From Priapulus caudatus (taxonomy: Eukaryota > Priapulida > Priapulimorpha > Priapulimorphida > Priapulidae), in NCBI RefSeq assembly GCF_000485595.1, contig NW_014577271.1, positions 398,753 through 429,390 of the forward strand: a stretch of DNA of 30,638 bases, given 5' to 3'. Below are positions 20,113-29,259 of the stretch, in pieces. Below the pieces are notes generated by a model. That model did not search any database and had not been told where the DNA came from. It worked only from the letters and a program-made list of their open reading frames with translations. A program made the translations under genes and the position numbers. Position 1 is the stretch's first letter. Each line of letters opens with the position of its first letter.

Positions 20113-21973
20113 CTGGGCTCGTAATGCGGTCGTAGGTAGGTTGTGTGAGGTTGGGTGTAGCTTCTTTCCCCCTGTCCCGACTCATACTGCTCCGGTACAC
20201 TGTGGGATATGCCCGTTGTCAAAACATTTATTCCAGCGTTATCGCGGTAATTTCTTGTGCTCTTCGTCAAAGAAGTAGAAGACTCTGAGTCACGCTTTCT
20301 CTTCGCACAGACGCCGACGATGACGATGATTAAGATGATCAAACCTAAAGCAGCGATGACCAGTCTGACAATGAGGGCCGTATTCGATGTATTTGGTTGG
20401 GGAGCAACGACGACTACAGACATTGAATTAGCAGAGTTCACAACTCCTACAATGTTAGCGGCTGAGCATGCGTAGTCACCAGCATCTACGAAACTAACCT
20501 GTGCCCTTTCGTAAACGCGGTTCACTTCTGCAGGAAGTAATGATTTGTTGTGAAGCCATGAATAACTTGGCTCTGGGTTTCCGTCTGCGTCACACAGCAG
20601 ACAAAGCGCACTGCCGTTCTTGGCAGTCATAACGCCTGTCTGACTGTCACCGCTTACTCTGACCTGCCCCATGTACTGTACATTGAGCCGAACATCATCT
20701 GACAGTGACTGAAATGATTGGACAACAACGATGATGGATGTCAACATGACAGGCAAGTATTTTGTCGTGATTATCGGCGGTAAGCGTACGCGTCAGTGTG
20801 CTGTACGTCGTTATAGTTCCATCGACTTGACTGACATGTGAAGTATTAGCTCCCTCTACAGATGTATCACCAAGTTTCCATGTTACTGTTCCTCCCGGAA
20901 AGCTTTTGTCTGTAGTGCAGCTAGCTTCATGCGGTCCTACATGTATTATTTCTGTGTCTGCTACAGCATTGCCGTCTATTTTCATGGTGACGTACGTTGC
21001 TGGCACGACCACGGTCACATTCATCTTGTTGCTGGACATGTATTCCCCAAACACACTAGTTGCTAAACACGCATACAATCCTCTGTGTTTAAACTTGACT
21101 AATTCAATCACCAGCTCGTCGCCTGCAGCTTGTATCTCCTGCATGGTCATTGTGCAACCATGTGTAAGATGGTTCTGGATAGCCGTCAGCATTACAGCGT
21201 AGAACCAGCTTCTCTGCCTCGATAATAATGCCGTCATCCTCACTGGAGTTGTTGTCGCTGCTGATGGTCACGGTGTCTGCCATGTACAAAATCTCGGTTG
21301 ACACTTCTTCGAGTAAACGTTGGTGAATGAAGATGTGACAACAAAGTTCTTTGTCAATATCTTCCGTTGAAAACCTGTGACTCAGGATACTTTTTGTTGT
21401 AAATGTCTTGTTTTTTGAACCCGCTTCCTCTGTTTGACTGGAGTCGGCAGTGATATCTTTACCATTCAGCCACCAAGTGACGCTAGCTGCTGGTTTACTG
21501 CTGTCCGATACACAAGAGAACTGTCCTGTTCCATCCGGTGATGAAGAGCTGTCCATAAGAAACGTGACAACCGACTGTGGTGACACAAGCACAGTTAGAT
21601 AACCCTTGTCAGATGAAGGGCCGCTACCCGGCGCGACCTCGACTTGCTGCCATACACAATAGAACTCTGCTTCATCTTTCTTGACTCTCAAGTTAGATAT
21701 TAGCAAGCTAAAGTTTCCTGTATCGTACTTGTTGGCGTCAATGTAGAAATATCTTTCTTCATTAGTAGGACTTACCTAGTCACCGTCACGATACCAATAA
21801 ACGGAAACGGGAAAATCTTCCCAGGAATTGAAACTAAGGTCAATCGTGCAGTGCACCGTAACATTGGTACCTTCAATTGCCTCCGTGTCACAGGGTTGCT
21901 GCAGGAACTGTGTTCTCACCGCCACTAAGGCTGCGCACAATATATACACCGCAACCAGCTTGACTGCTGCCAT
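19785..21973 (-). pseudogene. five-Ig-domain transmembrane receptor, single uninterrupted stretch with frame lesions
   Basis: Start at ATG 21973 (MAAVKLVAVYILCAALVAV, a good signal peptide). Domain 1 is V-like (NVTVHCTIDL, VYWYRDGD, DEAEFYC). Domain 2 has FSCVSDSSKPAASVTWWLNG. Domain 3 has LRCNADGYPEPSYTW and GLYACLATS. Domain 4 has VTWKLGD and ILACHVD. Domain 5 has LLCDADGNPEPSYSW and GDYACSAA. A transmembrane helix lies at about 20307-20378 (ALIVRLVIAALGLIILIIV), then KRKR and a tail of about 170 residues. The tail has many tyrosines in SH2-type contexts (YLRP, YEPS, YSDI, YVIP, YLDI). The order recalls Kirrel/nephrin- and nectin-like adhesion receptors. Lesions are a TAG at 21776-21778 in domain 1, a 4-bp insertion near 21139-21143 in domain 3, and a frame change near 20700-20750 before domain 5. 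No introns separate the domains. It is a recent pseudogene, or a gene carrying assembly errors. Confidence 0.8.
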
Positions 21974-22123
21974 TGGTAATCCTGCCCGCGTGATTAAATA
22001 ACTGACGCCCACGTGTTTATTCGTTAACGAGCTGCTGCATCCGATCTTACATGCCCAAATCCATATCAACTAACCGAAAATAATTGACTTCAACATTTTC
22101 GGTTGAAGGTTTGCAACGATCGA

Positions 22124-22238
22124 TTTATATGACATGGCTTCAATGACGACGTTGTGTATGTACGCAACAGCAACGGATAGTCACATAAAGACAAGACAAA
22201 AACGGCTCCAAAGAACACATTCGATGAGCGCTGATTGG
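22124..22238 (-). promoter_or_regulatory. TATA and CCAAT boxes upstream of the Ig receptor
   Basis: On the minus strand TATAAA lies at 22129-22124, about 150 bp before the start codon at 21973, and a CCAAT box at 22238-22234 is about 105 bp further upstream. A start near 22095 is expected. A full promoter argues against a simple processed-mRNA origin for this intronless copy. Confidence 0.4.
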
Positions 22239-22239
22239 T

Positions 22240-22606
22240 TGGTGTCACATACGTGCACGCGGACGTATTAAAATGTTTGCTATATATTATGTAACGTGAT
22301 ATCTAGCGTACAATCTGTGAACTAGTATAAGATAGCCGAGTGTAATGTTTGATTAGTTATCTATTACTATGTTTCTCGCTGCGATTTATAAACGACATTA
22401 ATATTGCGCTAAATATCCTAGCGATGACATAATGTTAAAATCTCCATCAACAGCATTCTAACATAATAATTATGCTATAGTCGGCTTAATTGCGTAGACG
22501 CGTTTCCACGGCTACTCAATTCGTCAGCCGCACGTGGTAGTTCTCGCTGATTATAACGCCTGTAAAGATAATTACTAGACCTCAAAGCAACACCAATAAC
22601 CAGGAA
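22240..22606. other. no gene recognised
   Basis: AT-rich upstream flank of the Ig receptor. No features beyond the promoter elements. Confidence 0.45.
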
Positions 22607-23617
22607 TCAATATCAGTGAATGAGTCCTCAACCGTGAAGCGGTCACTGTATTGGAATTTCCAACCAGCATTACATTTTTTTTTCTAAATTTATTTCTCGT
22701 TATAGGCTGCATGGGATATTGCCGTCAGCAGCATTAAATGCGTTTCTGCCCAGGACGCCACCCTAACCCCACTACTGGAGCTTTGTTCAGTAGGCGTGCT
22801 GTCCCTTTGCTGGTACGTCATGCCTGACCCCCGCCAGCTCCTTCCAGTCGGTATGCCTGAACGCAGTATCCGCGTAGAGAGTTACGACAACATATAAATA
22901 TTCATTCAATGTTTGCTGGTTTAATTTTACAGAGGATAATTGTTTATGCAGATTTGCTTATTTAGATGTGTAAAACAAAGACTTCACTATGGTTGGCCAT
23001 CATACTCATAAATTGTTCTTTTTACCGTGGTAAAATTATATCCCGTTAACCAATCATGTGCCTTGTTACACATAATTAAACGCGGTAAAATATATGAATT
23101 TTACCCAATCAAAGGCCTTGTTACACATAATTCTATAAAACCGCGGATGAATTATTTTTACGGGGTTAACTTATTACTTTTTACCCAACCATTAGCCGTG
23201 TTACGTATCATGCCCTCGCAGATTATAGCCCATTTCGGTTATTTACAACTTCTCTGTCATGCCTTGAAAATTTCATTTGATGTTAAACAACGCGCTGTAT
23301 TTATAATCAGCTGTTGATACGATATAGTCATATGTAAGACGGCTTTTCGTTGGGGAAAAGTCATAATTTAACTGCGGTAAAAATAATTTATTCGCGGTTA
23401 AATTATGTGTAACAAGGCATCACATAAAATCTCATGCATATATACACATCCGTTCAGCCATATCTATATGCGTGTTATATTTATGTCTATATTGTAACGC
23501 AGTGACGTCATGTCACATGCGGTCAAATACGTGTACATGCGAATATGTGTGTATATAGCTGTAACATAGTTAACAAATTATAATAAACCGGCCAAGCTGG
23601 GGAGTATAAACAAGAGA
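22607..23617. repeat. 1-kb dispersed repeat, copy B
   Basis: Same orientation as copy A (8714-9685), with scattered substitutions and small indels. It includes an extra ~55 bp with a second CCTTGTTACACATAATT unit (about 23060-23077). It contains the inverted-end unit at 23115-23418. After the shared end at AAGAGAAC it runs straight into another repeat (23618-23775), not into a GA tract. Confidence 0.85.
23115..23418. mobile_element. MITE-like inverted-repeat unit inside copy B
   Basis: The left end GCCTTGTTACACATAATT and the right end AATTATGTGTAACAAGGC are an 18-bp perfect inverted pair. Inner arms continue with ACCGCGGATGAATTATTTTT against AATAATTTATTCGCGGTT with mismatches. It corresponds to 9166-9473 in copy A. 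Confidence 0.6.
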
Positions 23618-23775
23618 ACCAGATGAGACGGGATACTAGAGAAGCGTTGCCGAAAGGAGGTGTTGATCCGAAGCGCTGAGTGCACATCTTGCACGCAGTT
23701 CCGCGGCAAGGCGCACGCGACCGCAGGAACGTCCTACGACAGTATGCAGCGCTGGCAGCTATGGATCCGTTCGCC
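23618..23775. repeat. dispersed repeat related to 28468-28620
   Basis: It shares CCAGATGAGA, GCGGCAAGGCGCACGC, AACGTCCTACGA and CGCTGGCAGCTAT with 28468-28620, in the same order and orientation. No coding function is recognised. It forms the left side of the hairpin at 23751-23813. Confidence 0.7.
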
Positions 23776-23813
23776 GAATGTATATGCCGGCGCACGGATC
23801 CATAGCTGCCAGC
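23751..23813. repeat. 63-bp perfect-arm hairpin
   Basis: GCTGGCAGCTATGGATCCGT (23751-23770) is exactly reverse-complemented at 23794-23813, with a 23-bp loop. The left arm belongs to the dispersed repeat also seen at 28468-28620, where the right arm is missing. Confidence 0.9.
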
Positions 23814-23829
23814 AAACAGCCGAGAATTT

Positions 23830-24386
23830 TACCGGGAATACAATGAAAGAGCTCAGCTGCATTGAGCTGCTGTTATTTGCAAGTTCAATGAAAATATCAA
23901 TTAAAGTGTCAACACCTTCTACTTCGACACTGTGTTGTATAAGTTTTATTATTAATTGTGTTTTACTATGCGTCAGCGGCTTCATGTAACGAGCGGCAGC
24001 TGCAGCGGATACATAAGCTGGGTTTTATAAATAATACGCCTCTATTCATGTAAATAGAAATGTTGACCTATATACAAACAATGAGCAGGTAATAATCACA
24101 AATATTGTCAATAGCTCCTGATATTATCTGTGAATTTTGCGTGTTAGATGACATACTTATGTTACGCCATGACTTCTGGCCAGGCTAAAACATAATTTTG
24201 TGACTTCTGAAAAATTGTTCCTAATGAACATTTTAAAGACACTGACGCACGCACTCAGTGACGCAGACACACATACAAACACTTACATGCACCCATACAA
24301 ATGTCTGTGCCGGCCTGCGTGCATACGTACGTGCGTCGGTGTGTGATTGCGTGCTTTCATACATGTATACGTACGCACGTAGCATA
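23830..24386. other. no gene recognised
   Basis: AT-rich sequence with some CA/GT-rich patches (24245-24375). No supported gene. Confidence 0.45.
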
Positions 24387-24529
24387 GAGGGTTCCGCGAT
24401 TTTTCATATTACCCACAATGCAACGCCGCCGGCCCTGACGGATACAGAAACCAGTTCAGGCATGGTACAAGTACATTGAGCAGCGCACCTCTGCTCATTT
24501 TATATTCGCCTATTAAGCAAATGCATCAC

Positions 24530-24677
24530 AACGCCGCTCTCCTGCGGTGTTGTCAACTGCAGCAATCGATATCAGAGAGAGCCACACAGCTTTTTTAGGC
24601 TGCCTAGCGTGATCACAACACAGGGTAAAGTGACGAGAGACCAGGCAGACCACAGACGCTTGGAGCATTTTAAATAA
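24530..24677 (+). pseudogene. THAP zinc-finger domain, truncated transposase start
   Basis: The frame reads CGVVNCSNRYQREPHSFF followed by RLPSVI. This gives the C-x-x-x-x-C first half of the THAP finger, the NRY stretch and the SFFRLP core. The second half should bring a Trp, then C-x2-H and AVPTIF-like residues, but a stop follows HFK at about 24675. The start codon at 24521 is in another frame, so at least one indel separates it. THAP domains bind the ends of their own transposons. The rest of the transposase has been deleted. Confidence 0.65.
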
Positions 24678-24849
24678 AAAAGCAATGCTGAATAAACACG
24701 AAATGTATTTACTACCAATGTCTTAATGTTTCTCTACTCTCTTTCGCCTAGTATTGCCGATAATTACCTGTAAATGCCGATCAAATGCTCCTCTGCAACA
24801 CACAGGTACACCGCACGCACGGCACACGCCGCTACACATTTACGCTTAT

Positions 24850-25260
24850 ATACATATATATATATATATCGCCTGCATCCAGTAAGCAGCTGTTTGAGTG
24901 AGGATGGTGATTTCTTTTGCACGTAGGCCTATACTCTACATAAAATAGCACCGAAGCAACATGTGAACAGAACTCACCAAGCACGGCTTTACAATTACAG
25001 TGTGCTGACATGATGCATGTCCCATATTCTCTCATCGTGACCCATGCACGAATAGAGAGATGGTATAATCAGAGACTGGTAGTGCATAACACGTGCTCGG
25101 ATAACGTAGATGGGACTTTCACTGTTCACATGATAGGTGTAGACTTATACACCCAACCGCAGAACAGTCGATCGTGGGCATCCAGGCTTTTGTGGTTCTG
25201 AAAGTCTGTGAGAGTATAAAATATGATCTCGGCTAGAATGTTAGGTATAGTAGTCAATTC
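24850..25260 (-). pseudogene. SWIM zinc-finger protein remnant (second transposon gene)
   Basis: Minus-strand pieces in sequence are SLDAHDRLFCGWV (about 25185-25147), then IYVIRARVMHYQSL (about 25105-25065), then after a frameshift SAHCNCKAVLGEFCSH, giving the C-x-C and C-x-H zinc ligands of a SWIM finger (24961-24999), then VASVLFYVEY. This order (DA-GWV, HSQ-like, SAHC-C, CSHVA-LFY) matches the N-terminal part of the SWIM/YqaJ proteins found in many animal genomes. Stops (25126 region) and frame changes make it inactive. The YqaJ part is absent here, but a fragment of the same protein type is at 5760-6190. Confidence 0.65.
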
Positions 25261-25864
25261 ACGAGATCCAAATAAGTACGTGATGGGCACACGTTGTGGT
25301 CCTCGCTCCATTCTCGTACGGGTGTCGATTCGCAATGCACGCAATTTTCTCGAGATTGCGTGCTTTGGCTACGTTGTCTAGGGAATCAAAGTACTTATCC
25401 ATACTACGTACACTACAGACAGTCGACAAACGTGCATACACTAGCTATTATAAAAAGCTGGGTTTGATAGCTAGAGTAGATGCGGTAAAATTTCTGAACT
25501 CTCACGATGTAAACAAACTCAAGTCTATGAACATATATGTGTAGCGTGCAATCTTCCGATCTGCTCAATCTACGAATCGGCCGACTGTGTGGCAGCCTCA
25601 TTAAACTGCAGCACCTAAATCCCACGCTGATAAACCTGTCTGGTAAATCGGGATCCTCTTACTTGTAATATCTATTGCAATAATAACACTATAGCCAATT
25701 TAAAATCGGTCGATTGTGCGGAGTGGCACATTACACGCGACGCGTGTTCGCTCTATTTGTAACTGGTATGGCCGGCGGCACGGGATTGTAGGTAATATTA
25801 TTATTTTTAGACCAAATCGCGGAACCCTCTATATGGCTATTCTAACCCTAACAAAGACCGTTTC

Positions 25865-26140
25865 TTGGAGCTGGTAGTAGTACTAGCTGTAGTATAGTAG
25901 TACTATACTATAAAGTATTAGTACTACTAGTAGTAGTAGCTCTAGTACTATATAGTAGTAAATAGTAGTAGTAGTACTAGTAGTAGTACCAGGAGTAAGA
26001 TAATATAGAATCTATATTATCTTACTCCTGGTAGTACTAGTAGTATAGTAACTATAGTACTAGTAGTAGTACTAGTAGTACTAGTAGTAGTGCTAGTACT
26101 TAGTAGTAGCCGGCCTAGTAGTAGTAGTAGTAGTACTAGT
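25865..26140. repeat. (TAG/TAC)n repeat with cruciform
   Basis: A run of TAGTAG and TAGTAC triplets. In its middle is a 47-bp palindrome with a 1-nt centre (25987-26033, arms TACCAGGAGTAAGATAATAT and three more bases each), able to form a cruciform. Confidence 0.9.
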
Positions 26141-26252
26141 AATTATTGTAACATGTACTTGTAGTAATAGAAGTATTCGTAGGTGTGCATAGAATTGTAT
26201 GACCCTAAGTGAAGACCTGTGTAAACAGAATTTCTAGTGTAGTCGAGTAAAC

Positions 26253-26277
26253 ATGGGCTGCTGTCTCAGCTGCTGTG
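26253..26277 (+). CDS. possible first coding exon of an acylated protein
   Basis: ATG in good context (AAACATGG) opens MGCCLSCC and then meets a donor GTACGT at 26278. An N-terminal MGCC with more cysteines is the usual signal for N-myristoylation plus palmitoylation. No second exon could be recognised in the window, so this is a hypothesis. The region also has an open frame on the other strand (26205-26468). Confidence 0.2.
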
Positions 26278-26319
26278 GTACGTTCGGGTGACTGCATTCC
26301 TCCGTTCCTTGCTTTGTCG

Positions 26320-27650
26320 TGAACGTATTCTGCTCCTCTTTGCTTTGTCGTAATCGTATTCAGCTGTTCCTTGCATGCTTCATCGATAGCCATGTCGTAA
26401 AAATCAGACTTCAGGCTTATATGCGCCTTAACTGCAGCATCATTGGTCGTAGGCATTTCCATACGCAATTAATGCTCGTATGGCCAAAACGCCAACACTC
26501 CATTACAAACGTCACAATAGTGCAAGAGTCAGAGATTTCTTTCCGCTACCGCCTCTTTTCCTCTTCATCGTTGCAGTTGTCTTTACTTAGCGTTTCTATT
26601 GGCTTTCGTGCATCGCATAGCAGCCAGTACCTTCAGTTCGTTGTGTACACAAAGGAATACACCAGGTGCTTTTGGGCCGGCACCAATAATGTAGCGTCGA
26701 ATTCGGGGTTGTAGAGCATATTAGCTACTCCGCAGCAGTCATTTAGTTAGTAAGCCAGGTCGTAAAAATCAGTTCCGATTTTTGTTAATCTCCTCGATTG
26801 TCCTCGAAATCTGTTTCTATGTCACGATATTAAACTTTTGATTGCATCATTTGCATCCTTACGTGATATATAACAAAACACTCTATCGGCGATCGTTTCG
26901 CCGCGTTCCGGTGACCAATGACACAATTGTTGCGCATGCGCGGCGGCGCGTCACGTGTTACCGCATTCCGTACACCGGTTTAATGTGGTAATGCTGAGTA
27001 GTTGACGCGTGGACCTGACCTATCGTAACTTATTACTGATAATACACCAAATAAATGACTCGCTTAATTATCTTCCTAGCTGTTGTCGATTCCAGTACTG
27101 GTAGTAAGTAGGCATTATTGTATGGAACAGTAGCCAAAAACTGGAAACGCTGCGTCTGAAAAACGGTAGTTTTGAAAAACAGAAACATAAAAGAAAACGA
27201 AACCGAATGTCTGAAAACCATTAGGTAGGACCATGCACGCATAAGCCTACCCAGGATGATGTAAAAATCGAATGCTGTACGTGTTAACTGTGCACGTAGC
27301 GTATAGGCGTGTTTCCTTTAGCCTCAATAAGCAAATGGACCTCGAGTCATCAGAGCAGCACTGGGTGTAGTCAGTTTGTCTCTAAACGTATCGTTAGCAT
27401 TACGTAGCTTATTGTTATTTACACGTGCGTAACCCTCAATTTTGTACATATATGTAAACGTGCCTATCCGATGTATATAATGTTTCATGTTATAAATTAA
27501 AGTTCTTACGTAGCAATATCAAGATGCCAGTACTAAGTAATTTGTATATCAAAGAAATTACAGCGTAACGTCATAATTTCACCTTTCTTCCCCCCAACTG
27601 ACTGATTGATTGCACTGTTTAATTATGTTCGCTGCGCATCCCGGAACGAT
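26320..27650. other. no gene recognised, one promoter-like spot
   Basis: No supported gene. GTCGTAAAAATCAG occurs at about 26395 and again near 26762, a short direct repeat. The promoter-like cluster at 26880-26960 is listed separately. A short ATG frame at 27055 (MTRLIIFLAVV, then a GTAAGT donor) could be a signal-peptide exon but has no partner. Confidence 0.4.
26880..26960. promoter_or_regulatory. CpG-rich CCAAT/NRF1/E-box cluster
   Basis: A CCAAT box near 26914-26919, a perfect palindromic NRF1 site GCGCATGCGC at 26932-26941 and an E-box CACGTG at 26952-26957 lie in locally CpG-rich sequence without a TATA box. This is the make-up of TATA-less housekeeping or bidirectional promoters. No downstream gene was identified on either strand. 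Confidence 0.4.
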
Positions 27651-27657
27651 GTGACAA

Positions 27658-27800
27658 TAGCCTCGTTCACACGAGACCTCGCATTTATGAAATACGAGGT
27701 ATTTGCGAAATACCGAATCTGAGACAAATACGCGACCGAGCGTTCACACGCTGATTCGCGGCTCCAGAAATGCCGTATTTGCGAGCTGCGAGCTGCTTTA
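27658..27800. repeat. GTTCACACG-type repeat, copy 1
   Basis: It opens TAGCCTCGTTCACACGAGAC and contains ATTTGCGAAATACCGAATCT. It is repeated at 28312-28457 in the same orientation with a few differences. The two copies flank the 443-bp element at 27866-28308. Confidence 0.85.
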
Positions 27801-27865
27801 GTACACTGGAAAAAAACCATTGCGTCCAAGCGAACAATCAAGCGAACAATGCGAAATAAACAATA

Positions 27866-28308
27866 GGCGTGTTCACACACAAGAAAAACCGCAATGCTAA
27901 TCGCGATGGAAATACCGAGATAATTGTGTCGTTGTTCACACAGGCGGAAATATTTCGCTAATCGCCGAGCGGGATAATTCTATTAATCGAACTGCGCATG
28001 CTCACTGCCGGAATGATGCTCACTGCGCATGCTCACTGCCGGAATGATGCTCACTGCGCATGCTCACTGCTCACTCGCTTGGAATGATGGGATAGAATTT
28101 TACCGGGATTATTTGCGCGAGCGTTCACACACGCAAATAATTGCGCTAATTCCAAATAATCGCAGTCAAAAGTGCGATTTGGAGCGCGATGCTGATCGCG
28201 ATTATTAGTGAGATTATTGCGTTCACACTTGTAATAATCTCGGTATTTCGATCGCGATGCAAAAACCGGGATTTGCATCCCGCTAATTCGCGCCAGTGTG
28301 AACGCGCC
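27866..28308. mobile_element. 443-bp MITE with GGCGYGTTCACAC ends
   Basis: Ends are GGCGTGTTCACAC and GTGTGAACGCGCC, flanked by TA on both sides (27864-27865, 28309-28310). Inner arms share long inverted matches around TCGCGAT and ATACCGAGAT. Similar GTTCACAC ends recur at 28313, 30359 and 30525, so it belongs to an abundant family, consistent with TA-target elements. It has no coding capacity and contains the 31-bp tandem repeat at 27991. Confidence 0.65.
27991..28073. repeat. 31-bp tandem repeat, about 2.6 copies
   Basis: Unit starts ACTGCGCATGCTCACTGCCG at 27991, 28022 and 28053, with the third copy truncated. It carries GCGCATGC near-palindromes. Confidence 0.9.
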
Positions 28309-28311
28309 TAA

Positions 28312-28457
28312 TAGCCTCGTTCACACGAGACCTCGTATTTATGAAATACGGTATTTGCGAAATACCGAATCTGATATGAGACAAATACGCGACCGAGCGT
28401 TCACACGCTGATTCGCGGCTGCAGAAATGCCGTATTTGCGAGCTACGAGCTGCTTTG
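28312..28457. repeat. GTTCACACG-type repeat, copy 2
   Basis: Second copy of the 27658-27800 sequence, directly after the TA at 28309-28310. It has a 5-bp insertion TATGA after GAATCTGA and a shorter spacer after AAATACG. Confidence 0.85.
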
Positions 28458-28467
28458 TAACAATCCA

Positions 28468-28620
28468 GATGAGAGACCGGATACCAGAGGAGCGTCGCCT
28501 GAGCGATGTTGATCCTGCCCGCTGAGCGCGGATCTTGCGCGCAGTTTCGCGGCAAGGCGCACGCAACCGCGAAAACGTCCTACGAAAGTATCACGCGCTG
28601 GCAGCTATTGATCCGTGCGC
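28468..28620. repeat. dispersed repeat related to 23618-23775
   Basis: See the copy at 23618. Here the right arm of the hairpin is absent. Confidence 0.7.
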
Positions 28621-28843
28621 CAAATCGAAAGGTATATCGGGTCTAATTCACTACCAAACATATGCACACGCCATCGCACAGGTCTAATTGCATGAGAATC
28701 ACTGAAGAACTGCTCAGTCAATCACGCGAAACGGAAGAGAAACCGACGGCGAAATATACGGCTTAGTTATACACACACAGCTAGGGCCTGCATACCTCCC
28801 AAATCCCATTAGTTGATACAAATCACATGCCTGTGAAAATACG

Positions 28844-28872
28844 TTACCCTAACCCTAACCCTAACCCTAACC
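28844..28872. repeat. interstitial telomeric repeat (CCCTAA)n
   Basis: Nearly five uninterrupted units of TAACCC, the (TTAGGG)n type on the minus strand. Unique sequence on both sides makes it internal, not a chromosome end. Confidence 0.95.
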
Positions 28873-29028
28873 GTATTTTTTTAAATAATTTAATTGTTCT
28901 AAAAATTATTTGTTGCTATTAAATTGTTGTAAATAAATCATGTAAATATTTGCGTTAATTGGGAAAAAATAGTTAAATGGATAAAGATAGAAAAATACAG
29001 AAAACAAGAAAATAATTAAAACAACAGA

Positions 29029-29170
29029 TGGGATTCGATCCAAGGACCTTTCAGCCGCGACGTTCGTACTCTACGCGTTCGGCTATTATGCATCATTGGG
29101 TTTGTGGATTATGGATGTGCCTTGAATATTACAACACTGTGACGTCATTGAGGAGTTTGAGGTACGTCCA
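29029..29170 (-). mobile_element. tRNA-derived SINE-like unit, copy 1
   Basis: On the minus strand an A-box TAGCCGAACGCG (29085-29074), then GTAGAG, and a B-box GGATCGAATCC (29041-29031) stand at tRNA spacing, each one base off consensus. The anticodon stem does not pair, so it is not a tRNA gene. The unit shares its plus-strand flank (CATTGGGTTTGTG, then GAGGAGTTTGAGG) with copy 2. Confidence 0.6.
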
Positions 29171-29259
29171 AGCACGAGAATCACTGAAGAACTGTTCCAT
29201 CAATGACGCGAAACGGAAGAAAAATTCAACGACCGCAAAATATACAGCTTATACAGTAT

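Larger units (their letters stand above)
24387..25829. mobile_element. ISL2EU/IS4EU-like DNA transposon remnant, complete ends
   Basis: 16-bp perfect terminal inverted repeats GAGGGTTCCGCGATTT (24387-24402 and 25814-25829) are flanked by TA on both sides (24385-24386 and 25830-25831). Inside, the plus strand encodes a THAP zinc finger and the minus strand a SWIM zinc finger. THAP transposase plus a SWIM/YqaJ-type second protein with a 2-bp TA target site is, as I recall, the hallmark of the ISL2EU (IS4EU) group. At 1,443 bp it is far too short to be intact, and both genes are truncated. Confidence 0.65.

Noticed and set aside
21718-21775. A 58-nt mini-intron in Ig domain 1 (GTAAGT, TACTAAT, ACAG)
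   Set aside because: Its removal would leave the TAG in place and delete residues that are conserved in the paralogue, so it is coding sequence.
27055-27107. Signal-peptide exon MTRLIIFLAVV with donor GTAAGT
   Set aside because: Very short, weak hydrophobic core, no following exon and an overlapping AATAAA. Too little to call.
27991-28073. CRISPR-like direct repeats
   Set aside because: A simple head-to-tail tandem repeat without unique spacers, in an animal-type genome.
28844-28872. Chromosome end
   Set aside because: Only about five telomeric units with non-telomeric sequence on both sides.
29029-29094. tRNA gene
   Set aside because: A- and B-box are present, but the anticodon and acceptor stems do not pair and a second diverged copy exists, so it is a SINE-like relic.
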